Below, piece after piece: positions 53,970 to 63,867 of a stretch of 64,000 bases of DNA (position 1 is its first letter; each line of letters opens with the position of its first letter). Where the stretch lies: positions 1 to 64,000 of the forward strand of contig CAYWTB010000004.1 in assembly GCA_964461135.1 (NCBI GenBank), written 5' to 3'. The notes under the pieces were generated by a model. It made no database searches and was not told the origin of the DNA. It saw only the letters and a program-made list of their open reading frames with translations. A program made the position numbers and the translations under genes. Origin of the DNA: RQOF01 sp964461135. GTDB lineage: Bacteria > Calditrichota > Calditrichia > RBG-13-44-9.

Positions 53970-56900
53970 AAACAGACCATTGGAATCCTTTAATAATATC
54001 GGATTATTGCCACAGTATAAATATGGCGATGAATATTGATTCAGGAGATCAACACTCAACCATCTTGCTATCCTGGCATCATAGTATCGGGCGCCAAAAT
54101 AATCCAGGACGGTTTCCGCGTCCCTTTCCTTGCCTGTAAAGAAATCCCTGCTTTGCCCTTGCCCCGATATCAATACCCGGCCGGGCATCTTCAAACCAAA
54201 CGGATAATAATCATAACCCTCTATTCCATGTCCGGCCTGATCCATTACCACGCGTATGGATCCCAGATGATCTTTTATATAAAAGAATTTCTGCATCTCT
54301 CCCAGTGGTTCGGGTATGGGCTCCGGAATCGGAGCCACTGCTTTCACCATCATGGAAAGTGTGTCCGAACTGCTGTCCGCCCGGGCGATAAACAATTTCA
54401 CATCGTGCATACCTTCGGATTCGAAAGTGTAAGATTCCTGGGAGACCTTTAGCCCATCCACTTCCCAAGATTTCTCAGTGAGTACGGTTTCATCCTCATT
54501 AAGAGCATCATCAATCTGAAACACTTCATCAGTGCTTACCGGAATACTACCTTCACTTCGTTCGTCAATTCCGATGAACTCGTATCTTCCCAGCAGATCT
54601 TTCCCAAAGATATTCCAATATTTCAGACGTCCATTTCCGGAAAAAACACCCAACACCCTGCTGCCATCCACAATATAATGTTCAGCGGGATCATCGTCAA
54701 TTTTTTTATAGATCCTCTGGCCTTCCGCATTATAGCGGTAAGTAATGGAACTGTTCAGTTGAAAACCCACTTTTTTCAGTGACAGCGGCAGATTCCGATG
54801 ATCGTAATGAATATCAACCAGACCCGATTTTTCCGGAACATTCCAGAGAAGCGTGGAATTACCGTTTTCATCATAAGCAAAATTGCTACTGTCAATATCC
54901 CAGATATGCCTTTCATGGTCAATTTGGTCGGCAATAAAATCCAGCCGGTTACGGGAGTCATATGTATAAACCAGCTCATCAGCAATATCTGAGGTTGAAT
55001 TGTAACGCCGCAAGGATTTCATATTTCCTGCGGCATCATATTTAACATCCATCACATCAAAATTATCCGTTACCTCCCAGCGGGTGGTAAACTGGGAATA
55101 ATTTGCCTCCACCAGGCGTTTCATGAAATCATAGCTGTACTGATAACAATATCTTGGTGAATGGACACCGGAGATCAACTGGTTATAATACTCTGCCATT
55201 TCAATATTACCATCATCGAGATATTCATAGTGCGCTGCAAAAGGACGGGCATTATCTCCCACCCGATTAATATCAGTTAACCAGTTTCTGGCATTGTACG
55301 AATATGAGATACTACTCCGGAACGAATTATCCGCCATTTCACCAATTTTAAGAGAGTCCAGCAAACCCTTCCCTGAGTAAATATAACAGGCCTCACACAA
55401 TTTGGGTTTATATTTACTTTCCGAAGTATATACTCTTGACAATCGGCCTAAATCGTCATATTCATAAAAGTGATAAAACGACTTACTACCGACAATTACA
55501 GCCTGTTTTATCAGTTGATTCTGCAAATTGTAATAGTTGTAAATCCAGGTGTTGCTTAATCCGGCAGTAATGATAAATTTTTTCTCAACCAATCCCCCCT
55601 CGGTGTAACTAATCAGTTCAACCTGGTTATTATTAAAACAGCGTGCTGCTAATCTGCCTTTCAAACAGTGAAAATCCGCTGCATTTATTGAAATGGTGAA
55701 CTGATTCCATGGAAAAACCGTAAGATCAGGAATTGCATCAAATTGGCAGATGGTGACCTTATTAGCCGGTGTCTGTTCAAAGGGATAGCACTTTACTTCT
55801 CCATCCAGTGTACTGAAATCAGTTGCCGCCAACCCATCACCCACAGGTCTATCATAAAAATCGTAATTAGTAAAATAAACCATACCGTTTTTTGCCATTT
55901 TCTGATCCTGAGAGAACCTGAGATTTCCCTTGGGATCATAGCACAGTTGCTTTAAACCGGTGGTGGTATTTTTCTGTGAAATAATCCTTCCCATCAGATC
56001 ATAACTATAAAGATGTTCATTTCCGGGCCCATCCTGCACCTTTATATCATCAACATATAATCCGCATACAGTGTTTAAATCACTTGCCTCAATACGGATC
56101 ATGTTCATTTTTGAAATGTCGGGATTCTGAAAATCCACAGGCATAGTAATACCAAATTGTGACAGGTCGTAACTGGAGGGGACAAGAAATTCTTTTTCAT
56201 TTATTTTGATCCTCAAATTATTGTGAGTAAAACTAAAGGTTAAATTTATCCATTGGTTCTCGGTTTCCGGGGGCAGCTGATAAATTATATTATCCCTGGA
56301 AGAGTATATGCAATTATCACAATCCCGCAGAAATATTTTTTCACCTATATTGAGAGATGATTCATTGAAATTTTTAAAATAAAGGAAAAAGCCTGTTGAT
56401 CCGGAAGAAGAATGCAATGGCTCATCGAAGTTATTTGAGAATCCGACACTGATTTTAGGATAAAAAACGTTGGGAATCAGCTCTCCGATACTAAAACAGA
56501 AATTCGGAAATTCGCGGTAATCGGAAAAATTGATTCTGAATGAAACTTCTCCCGGAAATTCGAAGGGGGAAATCCAGAAATTCCGGGAGGCTGTGCTCCC
56601 CTGTGGATTAGAAATTTTCAAGCCACCCTGGGAAAAAGCCGGTAGACTATCAATTGAAACGACCTCCCATCTACCCTCAAAACGGGTTTTTCGTGGATCA
56701 ATCTTTAAGTAATCGGTTCCCAGAAATAAATATTCCGGAAACCAGTCTGATGCATCAGGTGTCCAGACCGGATTATTCAGATATTCGCAAAACTGTTCTA
56801 ATCCAACCATCCCCGATTCCGATTTCAACAAATGTCCCAGAGGATCGTACTCCCTGACTGTTGTGTATCCACGCCCGTCATTCAGATCTTTCAACGGGGT

Positions 56901-59900
56901 GTCCAGATGTTTATTAAATGTTTTGACCACATTATCATCGAAATCCCGGTATTCAATGGTCTGGTTTCCAGTTTCATCTGTGATACAGGTATAATAACAG
57001 CCGTTTCCCGCAAAAACATAGTTATACTGTTTTTGTGAAAAATTTCCAACGCCTTTGTTAAATGTTTGAATTTTTAATTGTCTTCTCGGATTTTTCCAGT
57101 ATTCAAATTCGGTTAACCAGTCAAAATTCTGATAATCAGAATCGAAGCACTGGCCGAATTCCGGTGAGAGGATCACCCTGGAACAGGTCCGGTAAACCTT
57201 TGTCACCTCATTAAAGGGCGAAAATTCAAAAGCTGAGAGAAGTCTTGGTGCGGACGATAAAGCCGGAATATTCTGTTTTTGGACAAGATTTCCACAACCG
57301 TCGAAATATTGAAGGTTAAATTTCTGAACAGTGCCATTATCATTATATATTTTTTCGGCAATATAATTTATCATATTTCCGGGAAAAAAACTGAATCCGT
57401 ATTCATACGCTTTAATCAATTTATGATCAAAGCGGCGGATGGTTTTTATTTTTCCTCCCGGATAGTAGTCAAAAAAGCGCGCAACACCATTCTCATCAAT
57501 TTCAGATAAAATTTTACCCGTTGCAGGATCATACTGAAATTCCCGTGCCAGATCATCACCAGCTCTGCTCAGCAGACTGCTGACATTATCAGGTATACCG
57601 TTTACATGCTGTTCCCCCGTTAAAAAATAATTATTCAAACCTGGCGCAGTATTGTTAAACGGCTGCTGATTATCCCCGTAAAAATAAATTGTGATATTTC
57701 CATTGGCATCCTGTTCTTTTAATACTCTGCCGCATTTATCCCTTATCAGGTAATTATTTAGTGTAATTTGCTTTCCGGATTTATCCACCCACTGCTTCAG
57801 GGTTTGCAGGTAAACCTGCGGTCTGTCATTCTGATAATAATTTTGATAGACATAAGTGTTTTTATTCAGCAGATGATTGATTTTTTGCTGATCTGGCATA
57901 TCACCTGAAATTAAAGTGTCGTAGATGGTTTCCACGGTAACAGTGCTGAGATCATACGCCGATTGAAATAAATTATTTGAAGCCTGGCCATAAACCGGGT
58001 CTTCAAATCCGAAAATAACCGTTTTTTGACGGTGCACATTTCCGGCCCGTCTGGAATCGAATATTTTTTCCCTGATGATACGCGGTTTTTCATTGATCAT
58101 ACTGTAATCATCAAAAATTACAGATTTAACCAGCAGAACATCCGGTGGATCTGCCGGATTGGTTAAATAGCCGGGATTTTGTTCATAAAAATTTTGTCTG
58201 ACTAATCTGGGAACATAAATTTTTACGGTTTGCAGCAGATCGGGATCTGCAGGGGTAATGCTGTTCGTAGGAGTAACCGAACTGGTTCCGTGGAAGGACG
58301 GAATAGAAAATCCAATATGATTTGAATAATCATATTGATACTCTGTTCTGTCCATAAGTTTTCCTGCAGAATCAAAGTTTTCTTCCCTGAATTTTGCGTC
58401 GAAGTAATTTTCCCATGTGTCATGGGCATATATAAAATCTTTTTTCGTGTCCAGGCCCAAATAAAAATTTTTAAATTCTGTGACAAAACGCGGATAAACA
58501 GCAGCGATACTGTCATTTCCAGAATGAGGTTGATAGTAATAGGCTACAGTGGAGCCGGAAGATACTCTGATAAAAGACCCGGGAGAATTTCTATCTTCCA
58601 CCAGGGATTTTTTCTCTTTTTTTACCTGATCATAACTGACGTACCATCCACCGCAGGAGGATCCGCTGCCAGTTTGACTCCCGGTACCCAGAATGTGAAC
58701 ATAACCATCTCCATAGGAATAATCTTCAAAGTATTTGAGATCACCGTTTTCATAAACGATTTCTTTGATTCTCGCTCCATCTCCGTATTTTGTACTGGAA
58801 ATTTTTTGATAGCTGGCCTGTGAGGAATTGAAATAATAGTCATAATTTATCTGGTCGGATTCGTACCGGAATAATGTCTTTAAACCCAGCGATGCTGAAA
58901 TGCTCTTCAGAGACCAGGCCCACTGATTAGGATTCGGGGGGGTGGAGGAATTAAACCAGACATAACCGTTTCGGTCGTTGCGATAATCAGTCCAGGACTG
59001 TTTCATCACCGGTTCCCAGAAATGACTGGTGGAGAACATATCCGGATTATAATAATAATGGGTAATGTTCTGTTCATCTACATCATAGGTAATCCAGCCG
59101 GAGCCATTAATTCCATTATAATCAAACACTATAGGAGGGTGAGATGTATAATAAGTGATTCCATCGATAGAGAATGATGTCTGCTTCTGACTGCTGATAT
59201 TATTCCCGGCTGCCTTATTATTTTCCATGGTATACATTTTCCTAAGTGTTAATCTGCCCTGTTTTATCAAACCGGTATTATTTGTACCCAGTCCCCACAG
59301 CGAGTAATCATACAGAAAGGCATATTCCCTCATAATATTTAGCGGATCAGTATTCTTAAGTCGTAACGATATCCTGGAAATCTTTTTAAATCTGGAGATT
59401 CGATAAAAATCCGGATCGGCCTGAATATTGAAATTATCGCGTGCGAAATAATAACCGAACTGTCCGTTATCATCTTCCCGGTCGGTGAAATGGAAAACCA
59501 GTTCATGACTGTTGCTCACAATTTTTGTTACAAATGTTTTTTCCTTATAATAGGCCGTCAGATCAGTGACACTCGTGGAGGATACATCGGAATTATAGAT
59601 TGTCCCCATGGCATAGGCAGGTTCCATTACCGATTGTTTGAATCTTGAGTCGGTGGTGCCACCCGGGTAATAAAATTCCATTAAAGAAACATCAGAATAT
59701 TCAAATTTAATCCAGCCTCCACGGCAGTCATCATCCGGCTCGCCAAAAGGGTCTGCGGTAGAACTGACATAATCAGGACCCAGGATATATAGCAGATTCC
59801 ATTTATAATAATACTCGAAAGGGATAATATTATCCCCGTGCGGATCCGCGGTCATATACGGAAGAATGACTTCCCCAAAAATCCTCAGAGGTGCTCCAAA

Positions 59901-60629
59901 CACATATTTCATTCCCGTCAATTGATTAATGACAACAAATCTTTCAATACCACTGTTATAATAATGGCAAGAGTTATTCAGATGCTCATTTTCTTTAAGC
60001 CATCCGGGATTATTCAGATTAGCAGGATTAAAATTGCTCCGACTGTAAGTATTGTTAGGATTCGTATGGACCACAGCAGTTGTATCGTAAGGATCGTACT
60101 CAATAGTCAGTGTTCTCGAATTTTGGGATGATACAAACAGATCAGCGGATTTCAAATAATATAATTTAGCTGAAAAATCAGGCAGCTGTAAGGTCCAGGT
60201 GTCAGGATTATCCAGGGGATTTGATCTGGGTGAAAGGAAGTAACCTTTCTGCAGTTCAGAATACAGCCCATGATGATTTTTATCATCCGGGAACGTATTG
60301 ACCACCCGTTCAATACAGGGAAGGTTCAGACTGAATCCTAATCCTACTTCCGAAGCTGCCTGTGCCCAGTGAATTCCGTTCTGATATCGCAACATTAAAG
60401 GATAGGATATATTTTTGCCCGGCAACTCAAGCAAGGGAATTTTCAGATTTAAATCACCTTTGCAATCCACCATAACCGAATAATCTGCAACGCTGTTTTC
60501 AAGATGAGTTTCTTTCTGACGGTTTTCCGGGCCAATCAACCGGTTATTATTCACTACCTGGCTACACAACTGACCTTTCACAAAACTGATAATAATAAAT
60601 CCATAAAACAGAAGTTTTATCTTTTCCAT
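53298..60629 (-). CDS. Giant RHS/YD-repeat protein with C-terminal His/Asp-rich domain
   Basis: From the ATG at 60629 (ribosome site AGGAG) the protein has 2443 residues; an in-frame ATG at 60692 adds 21 unlikely residues. After a signal-peptide-like segment (KIKLLFYGFIIISFVKG) comes a SpvB/RHS-type N-terminal half. A LamG-like insertion lies at about 1310-1530, and YD repeats follow (YDLMGRIISQKNTT and others). A PKD-like insertion precedes the RHS core, which runs through YIKDHLGSIRVVMD, YDYYPFG and GARYYDARIARW. The core ends in LLKDSNGLFG, and a 223-residue C-terminal domain (2221-2443) follows. It is probably a secreted or surface toxin-type polymorphic protein. Confidence 0.85.
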   Translation of the reverse strand: MEKIKLLFYGFIIISFVKGQLCSQVVNNNRLIGPENRQKETHLENSVADYSVMVDCKGDLNLKIPLLELPGKNISYPLMLRYQNGIHWAQAASEVGLGFSLNLPCIERVVNTFPDDKNHHGLYSELQKGYFLSPRSNPLDNPDTWTLQLPDFSAKLYYLKSADLFVSSQNSRTLTIEYDPYDTTAVVHTNPNNTYSRSNFNPANLNNPGWLKENEHLNNSCHYYNSGIERFVVINQLTGMKYVFGAPLRIFGEVILPYMTADPHGDNIIPFEYYYKWNLLYILGPDYVSSTADPFGEPDDDCRGGWIKFEYSDVSLMEFYYPGGTTDSRFKQSVMEPAYAMGTIYNSDVSSTSVTDLTAYYKEKTFVTKIVSNSHELVFHFTDREDDNGQFGYYFARDNFNIQADPDFYRISRFKKISRISLRLKNTDPLNIMREYAFLYDYSLWGLGTNNTGLIKQGRLTLRKMYTMENNKAAGNNISSQKQTSFSIDGITYYTSHPPIVFDYNGINGSGWITYDVDEQNITHYYYNPDMFSTSHFWEPVMKQSWTDYRNDRNGYVWFNSSTPPNPNQWAWSLKSISASLGLKTLFRYESDQINYDYYFNSSQASYQKISSTKYGDGARIKEIVYENGDLKYFEDYSYGDGYVHILGTGSQTGSGSSCGGWYVSYDQVKKEKKSLVEDRNSPGSFIRVSSGSTVAYYYQPHSGNDSIAAVYPRFVTEFKNFYLGLDTKKDFIYAHDTWENYFDAKFREENFDSAGKLMDRTEYQYDYSNHIGFSIPSFHGTSSVTPTNSITPADPDLLQTVKIYVPRLVRQNFYEQNPGYLTNPADPPDVLLVKSVIFDDYSMINEKPRIIREKIFDSRRAGNVHRQKTVIFGFEDPVYGQASNNLFQSAYDLSTVTVETIYDTLISGDMPDQQKINHLLNKNTYVYQNYYQNDRPQVYLQTLKQWVDKSGKQITLNNYLIRDKCGRVLKEQDANGNITIYFYGDNQQPFNNTAPGLNNYFLTGEQHVNGIPDNVSSLLSRAGDDLAREFQYDPATGKILSEIDENGVARFFDYYPGGKIKTIRRFDHKLIKAYEYGFSFFPGNMINYIAEKIYNDNGTVQKFNLQYFDGCGNLVQKQNIPALSSAPRLLSAFEFSPFNEVTKVYRTCSRVILSPEFGQCFDSDYQNFDWLTEFEYWKNPRRQLKIQTFNKGVGNFSQKQYNYVFAGNGCYYTCITDETGNQTIEYRDFDDNVVKTFNKHLDTPLKDLNDGRGYTTVREYDPLGHLLKSESGMVGLEQFCEYLNNPVWTPDASDWFPEYLFLGTDYLKIDPRKTRFEGRWEVVSIDSLPAFSQGGLKISNPQGSTASRNFWISPFEFPGEVSFRINFSDYREFPNFCFSIGELIPNVFYPKISVGFSNNFDEPLHSSSGSTGFFLYFKNFNESSLNIGEKIFLRDCDNCIYSSRDNIIYQLPPETENQWINLTFSFTHNNLRIKINEKEFLVPSSYDLSQFGITMPVDFQNPDISKMNMIRIEASDLNTVCGLYVDDIKVQDGPGNEHLYSYDLMGRIISQKNTTTGLKQLCYDPKGNLRFSQDQKMAKNGMVYFTNYDFYDRPVGDGLAATDFSTLDGEVKCYPFEQTPANKVTICQFDAIPDLTVFPWNQFTISINAADFHCLKGRLAARCFNNNQVELISYTEGGLVEKKFIITAGLSNTWIYNYYNLQNQLIKQAVIVGSKSFYHFYEYDDLGRLSRVYTSESKYKPKLCEACYIYSGKGLLDSLKIGEMADNSFRSSISYSYNARNWLTDINRVGDNARPFAAHYEYLDDGNIEMAEYYNQLISGVHSPRYCYQYSYDFMKRLVEANYSQFTTRWEVTDNFDVMDVKYDAAGNMKSLRRYNSTSDIADELVYTYDSRNRLDFIADQIDHERHIWDIDSSNFAYDENGNSTLLWNVPEKSGLVDIHYDHRNLPLSLKKVGFQLNSSITYRYNAEGQRIYKKIDDDPAEHYIVDGSRVLGVFSGNGRLKYWNIFGKDLLGRYEFIGIDERSEGSIPVSTDEVFQIDDALNEDETVLTEKSWEVDGLKVSQESYTFESEGMHDVKLFIARADSSSDTLSMMVKAVAPIPEPIPEPLGEMQKFFYIKDHLGSIRVVMDQAGHGIEGYDYYPFGLKMPGRVLISGQGQSRDFFTGKERDAETVLDYFGARYYDARIARWLSVDLLNQYSSPYLYCGNNPILLKDSNGLFGEDVHFDLTLYMAVMIMGVSAEEAASIAFADNYTDFNPDTNPMRIANWSNKNSRHFESAASRNAINALEGHPAGLSSEKFGEYLHSYQDVNFAHHGYKALGGKGIIGHSIFLHEPDRAVSGNELKDYTVEMIKGVYELMKVRNGGVANITLEELLRILEEYVAEKGTLAGIQRTVGGRSYQFYDLINKLGSIKPKGAGKNKIADFFYALYPQYMIVVDGIRYY

Positions 60630-61152
60630 CTCCCACTCCTTTTTTTGGCTCATCAGGAATCCAGCATAAATCATGCTAGAATCATAAGCCATATATTTAC
60701 AAGTAATTATAATATATCTACTGGAATTATAAAGGTCATATTTGCGTATACATATGTATATAATAAGTAATAATCATTATATTTTCAGCGGTACGAAAAA
60801 ATGAAAGCGCTTAGAGGTGCAAAAATTTTTGCAGTTACGAATGGATTGTGGGTTGGCAATGGTTGAATAAAACCAGGCAAAAAATAGAAAAAAGTCCTTG
60901 CACTGCTGCCCTCAAATCTCCGGAAAGTCTATTCAGGACAAAATCACTAGGGAAGAAGCATCGGTATGAATAGGAAGTATTATCAGAACAGGATTTGATT
61001 AGTAATCGGAACTGAAAAATTCCAAAATATATATGATCTGAAGAGTGTCAATAAACGGGTCGCACATATGGCAATATTTTTGCTCAAAAAACAATTGCGG
61101 GATGATCAAATTATCAAATCTGCTAATCATAATAGGATCATAAGGTGATTCA
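60630..61152. other. Divergent promoter region, RHS / pseudopilins
   Basis: No gene of convincing length was found. It separates the minus-strand RHS gene and the plus-strand pseudopilin genes and must contain both promoters. A perfect 14-base palindrome gcaaaaatttttgc lies at 60819-60832; its role is unknown. Confidence 0.5.
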
Positions 61153-62520
61153 ATGAACTGCGGCCTTAAAAATGAAGATGGATTTTCTCTTATTTTTACC
61201 ATGATAATATCCGTAATTCTTTCGTCCACTATTCTTGCAGTATTTCTTTACCTGTCTGTACACCAGCATCTCATTTACCGGAAAGCCAATTTTCTTAAAG
61301 CCAAATATTGTGCCCGGGGTGGATTAAACCTTAAAATTATTGAGCTGGAAAATGAAAATTCCATACAGGACTGGACGCTTTCTATTAACCAGTGTATTTA
61401 CCTGTCCCCCCGTGACAGTTGCATGGTAAGCACCAAACGCTGGGGAGGATTTCTTCACATGTTGTCCAAGTCCTGTAAAAAAGATCAATCTTATTCTCTT
61501 CGGTCTATTTGGGGAATCGTATCCACAGAATTTTACAATCCAGCCATTGTAGTAAATCCGTTTTCGGAAACTTTGGTGATATCAGGGGAGACTCAAATTT
61601 GGGGAGACGTCTATACTGGACTGTCCGGTTTGAGGAAAGGATCTTTATCCGGTCTGGCTTATCGCGGGAACAGACTGGTTTTTGGAAAAATTATAAAATC
61701 AGAAAAAGATAACCGCCCTCAAATAGACAGACTATATATTAAACAGATTTTTCATGACTGGCGGAAGTTTTTCACCTTACCGGCACAGAAATTTTCCGAT
61801 TTTATCCATGAAAATTGTGATGTGATTAATCCTGCATCACCGGAAAACGCAAACATCATAATTCTCTCTGTGGACAATGAAGAAATAAACAGGAGAAACT
61901 GGCATCTTAAAGGTCCTGCCGTTTTAATAGCAAAAGAAAAATTGAATATACAATGTTCTCTCCGGATCGAGAATTTTGTGCAGATATTATGCGAAAAATC
62001 GATCACGCTGTCAGGTAATTCCATTCTTTCAGATGTGATTCTGTACTCCCCGGACTCAATCAGGATAAAAAAAACAGGGAGCTTCGAAGGCCAGATTTTT
62101 TCTGAAAAAAGTATCGGTTTCGATCAGAATGTTCGGATAGATCTTCCCAGTCTATTTCTGGTTTATTCCGAATTTAATAATGGATATATTAATATAAAAC
62201 CTCATGCAGCCGTTAATGGCTGGTTCTATTATACCTCTCCGCATCGAGCAGAGGCGCCCGGAGCGGTTCAGGCTAACATTCTGATTTCCGAGAATTCGAC
62301 TGTAACCGGTCTGGTCTATTGTGATGATTTTACGGCAATTTCCGGAACAGTGAATGGAATCATTATTACCGATCGCTTTTTGCTGGAGGATCCTCCCTCG
62401 AAATACATCAACTGGATTAAGGACGGGCATATAAACCGGGATAAACTCCCGAAAAAATTTACTCTCCCTGTTTTTATGAAAAATACAAATTTCTCCATGT
62501 TACCTTTGAAATTCCTATGA
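61153..62520 (+). CDS. PilX/GspK-like minor pseudopilin with beta-helix-like body
   Basis: A 455-residue protein starting MNCGLKNEDG, then the prepilin-type cleavage site G-FSLIF and a hydrophobic helix (MIISVILSSTILAVFLYL). The residue at +5 is Phe rather than Glu, as in GspK/PilX-type pseudopilins that cap the pilus. The large soluble body (residues 60-455) contains repeated short strands (VNPFSETLVISGETQIWGDV, ITLSGNSILSDVILYSPDSI, ISENSTVTGLVYCDDF). They resemble a parallel beta-helix of the polymer-forming type. It overlaps the next gene by 4 bases (ATGA). Function inferred: pilus tip or secretion pseudopilin. Confidence 0.7.
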   Translation: MNCGLKNEDGFSLIFTMIISVILSSTILAVFLYLSVHQHLIYRKANFLKAKYCARGGLNLKIIELENENSIQDWTLSINQCIYLSPRDSCMVSTKRWGGFLHMLSKSCKKDQSYSLRSIWGIVSTEFYNPAIVVNPFSETLVISGETQIWGDVYTGLSGLRKGSLSGLAYRGNRLVFGKIIKSEKDNRPQIDRLYIKQIFHDWRKFFTLPAQKFSDFIHENCDVINPASPENANIIILSVDNEEINRRNWHLKGPAVLIAKEKLNIQCSLRIENFVQILCEKSITLSGNSILSDVILYSPDSIRIKKTGSFEGQIFSEKSIGFDQNVRIDLPSLFLVYSEFNNGYINIKPHAAVNGWFYYTSPHRAEAPGAVQANILISENSTVTGLVYCDDFTAISGTVNGIIITDRFLLEDPPSKYINWIKDGHINRDKLPKKFTLPVFMKNTNFSMLPLKFL

Positions 62521-62879
62521 AAAAAAATCTGGAAAAAGACGAAGGATACACGCTCATAGAAGTATTGACTGCTTTCAGCCTATTTTTTCTTCTGATTTTT
62601 CCCCTTCATCAATTGATCAGTTTTTTCTACTGCGATTCCCACAATTTGGATATCCTGAATGCGATAAACCTGGCTGAAAGTGAAATGGAGCTGGCTGTTT
62701 TAAAGAACAATTTTTCTGAGATTAGCTATACCACAGAAATCAATAGAAAAAAATATAAGATCCTCCGGCAAATAAAGACGGACCGGAATCTGGTTTTGGT
62801 GGAGGTGAAGATATATTCACTGCGAAAAAACAGGGTAATAATACATTTCATAACCTGCTGTAGTCGAAAGGACGATTAA
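62517..62879 (+). CDS. GspI/PilV-like minor pseudopilin
   Basis: A 120-residue protein. After a short basic leader (MKKNLEKDEG) the prepilin cleavage point precedes YTLIEVLTAFSLFFLLIFPL, with Glu at +5. A short soluble domain follows with little similarity to known families. The start overlaps the stop of the preceding pseudopilin gene and the stop abuts the third, so the three form one coupled unit. Cys residues near the end could form a disulfide. Confidence 0.8.
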   Translation: MKKNLEKDEGYTLIEVLTAFSLFFLLIFPLHQLISFFYCDSHNLDILNAINLAESEMELAVLKNNFSEISYTTEINRKKYKILRQIKTDRNLVLVEVKIYSLRKNRVIIHFITCCSRKDD

Positions 62880-62881
62880 AC

Positions 62882-63409
62882 ATTAAATCTGTCCTAATTA
62901 ATAAAAACGGTTATACTGCCATTGAGTTAATGATCGCTTTACAGCTTTCCTTACTGCTGATAAGCATGGTTTATTTGAGCTATCTGTTTGCATCCTCGCT
63001 TATGATAAAATGGCAAAGGAAAGTTGAAATCGAAAATCAACTGTCGGTCATATCAAGAGACATGTCGGTTAAAATTAATTCCATCCGTGAATTATTAAAC
63101 GCAGGGCCCCATGATATTACGGCAATAAATAATAGCGGGGATACACTGAATATCTCCCTGCATCCCGTCTTAAAATTAAACAGACATACATTTGGAAATG
63201 AAAACATTAAATATAAGGAGGGGAACTTCCGCTATTATATTAAAAGTCAATCTGATGGCAATGATATTACCATAACGGAAGGTCCGAATTTAACTCATAA
63301 ATACCTCGCTATCGGTGTGGAATTCAATTTAAAATTTATCATATTCAACAGGATGTATCAGCTGAAATCTACCGTTTATCTTCAAATGCTAAATAATATT
63401 TCCTTCTAA
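62882..63409 (+). CDS. GspJ/PilW-like minor pseudopilin, ATT start
   Basis: The conserved prepilin region reads NKNGYTAIELMIALQLSLLL, with Glu at +5. It begins upstream of the only ATG (62930), which would delete the cleavage site and Glu5. The frame is open back to a stop at 62861-62863 and contains no ATG, GTG or TTG before the leader. ATT at 62882 lies nine bases after AGGA (62869-62872) and gives a leader of nine residues (IKSVLINKN). The mature part has about 155 residues. A -1 frameshift from the preceding gene is a less likely alternative. Confidence 0.65.
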   Translation: MKSVLINKNGYTAIELMIALQLSLLLISMVYLSYLFASSLMIKWQRKVEIENQLSVISRDMSVKINSIRELLNAGPHDITAINNSGDTLNISLHPVLKLNRHTFGNENIKYKEGNFRYYIKSQSDGNDITITEGPNLTHKYLAIGVEFNLKFIIFNRMYQLKSTVYLQMLNNISF

Positions 63410-63867
63410 ATTTACCGTTACCATATTTCAGGAAGGCACATTAATGGGTGAAGGGGCAGAGTATCGAAGATGAAGGATTAAAGATGAAGGAAATAAACAT
63501 TTGACAGTTGAGCGAGAGGGTAAAGGATAAACGGTAAAGGGAGAAAAGGGAACGGATTACATATCCAGTGTGTGAGATTTTTTTGTGTAATTTGTATTTT
63601 GGATTTTATCTCCCCGGATTCATAAAACATGAAACCCTTTTTTTATTGCACCTTGAATCTCCGGTCCAGCTCCCTAAACCCCGGATCCTTTTTAAATTGC
63701 CGGAACGATTCTCACTTCATATCATGGAACCAGCATCTTCAGGACGGGTCACAAATACCTGAATTCTGAAAACCTACTTCCTGCTTTCAGCTTTCAGCTA
63801 TTAACTTTCCGGATACCTGTTTTGCTGCCACCTGGATCCAGGAGGCTGAGCAATGGATGCCAACTCA
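63410..63867. other. Gene-free stretch after the pseudopilins
   Basis: No gene or terminator was clearly recognised. Around 63440-63545 the DNA is purine-rich with degenerate direct repeats (gatgaaggattaaagatgaagg; gggtaaaggataaacggtaa). The one 64-codon frame (63568-63762) has no coding character. Confidence 0.5.

Noticed and set aside
60819..60832. gcaaaaatttttgc palindrome as an operator
   Set aside because: AT-palindromes of this size are common in such AT-rich DNA, and no second copy was seen nearby.
62864..62879. Programmed -1 frameshift joining the second and third pseudopilins
   Set aside because: CGA AAG G could slip, but fusion would put a second prepilin signal inside a chain, which is not a known design; an ATT start is simpler.
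63568..63762. 64-residue plus-strand frame near the right edge
   Set aside because: No ribosome binding site, no family resemblance, and composition typical of the intergenic stretch.
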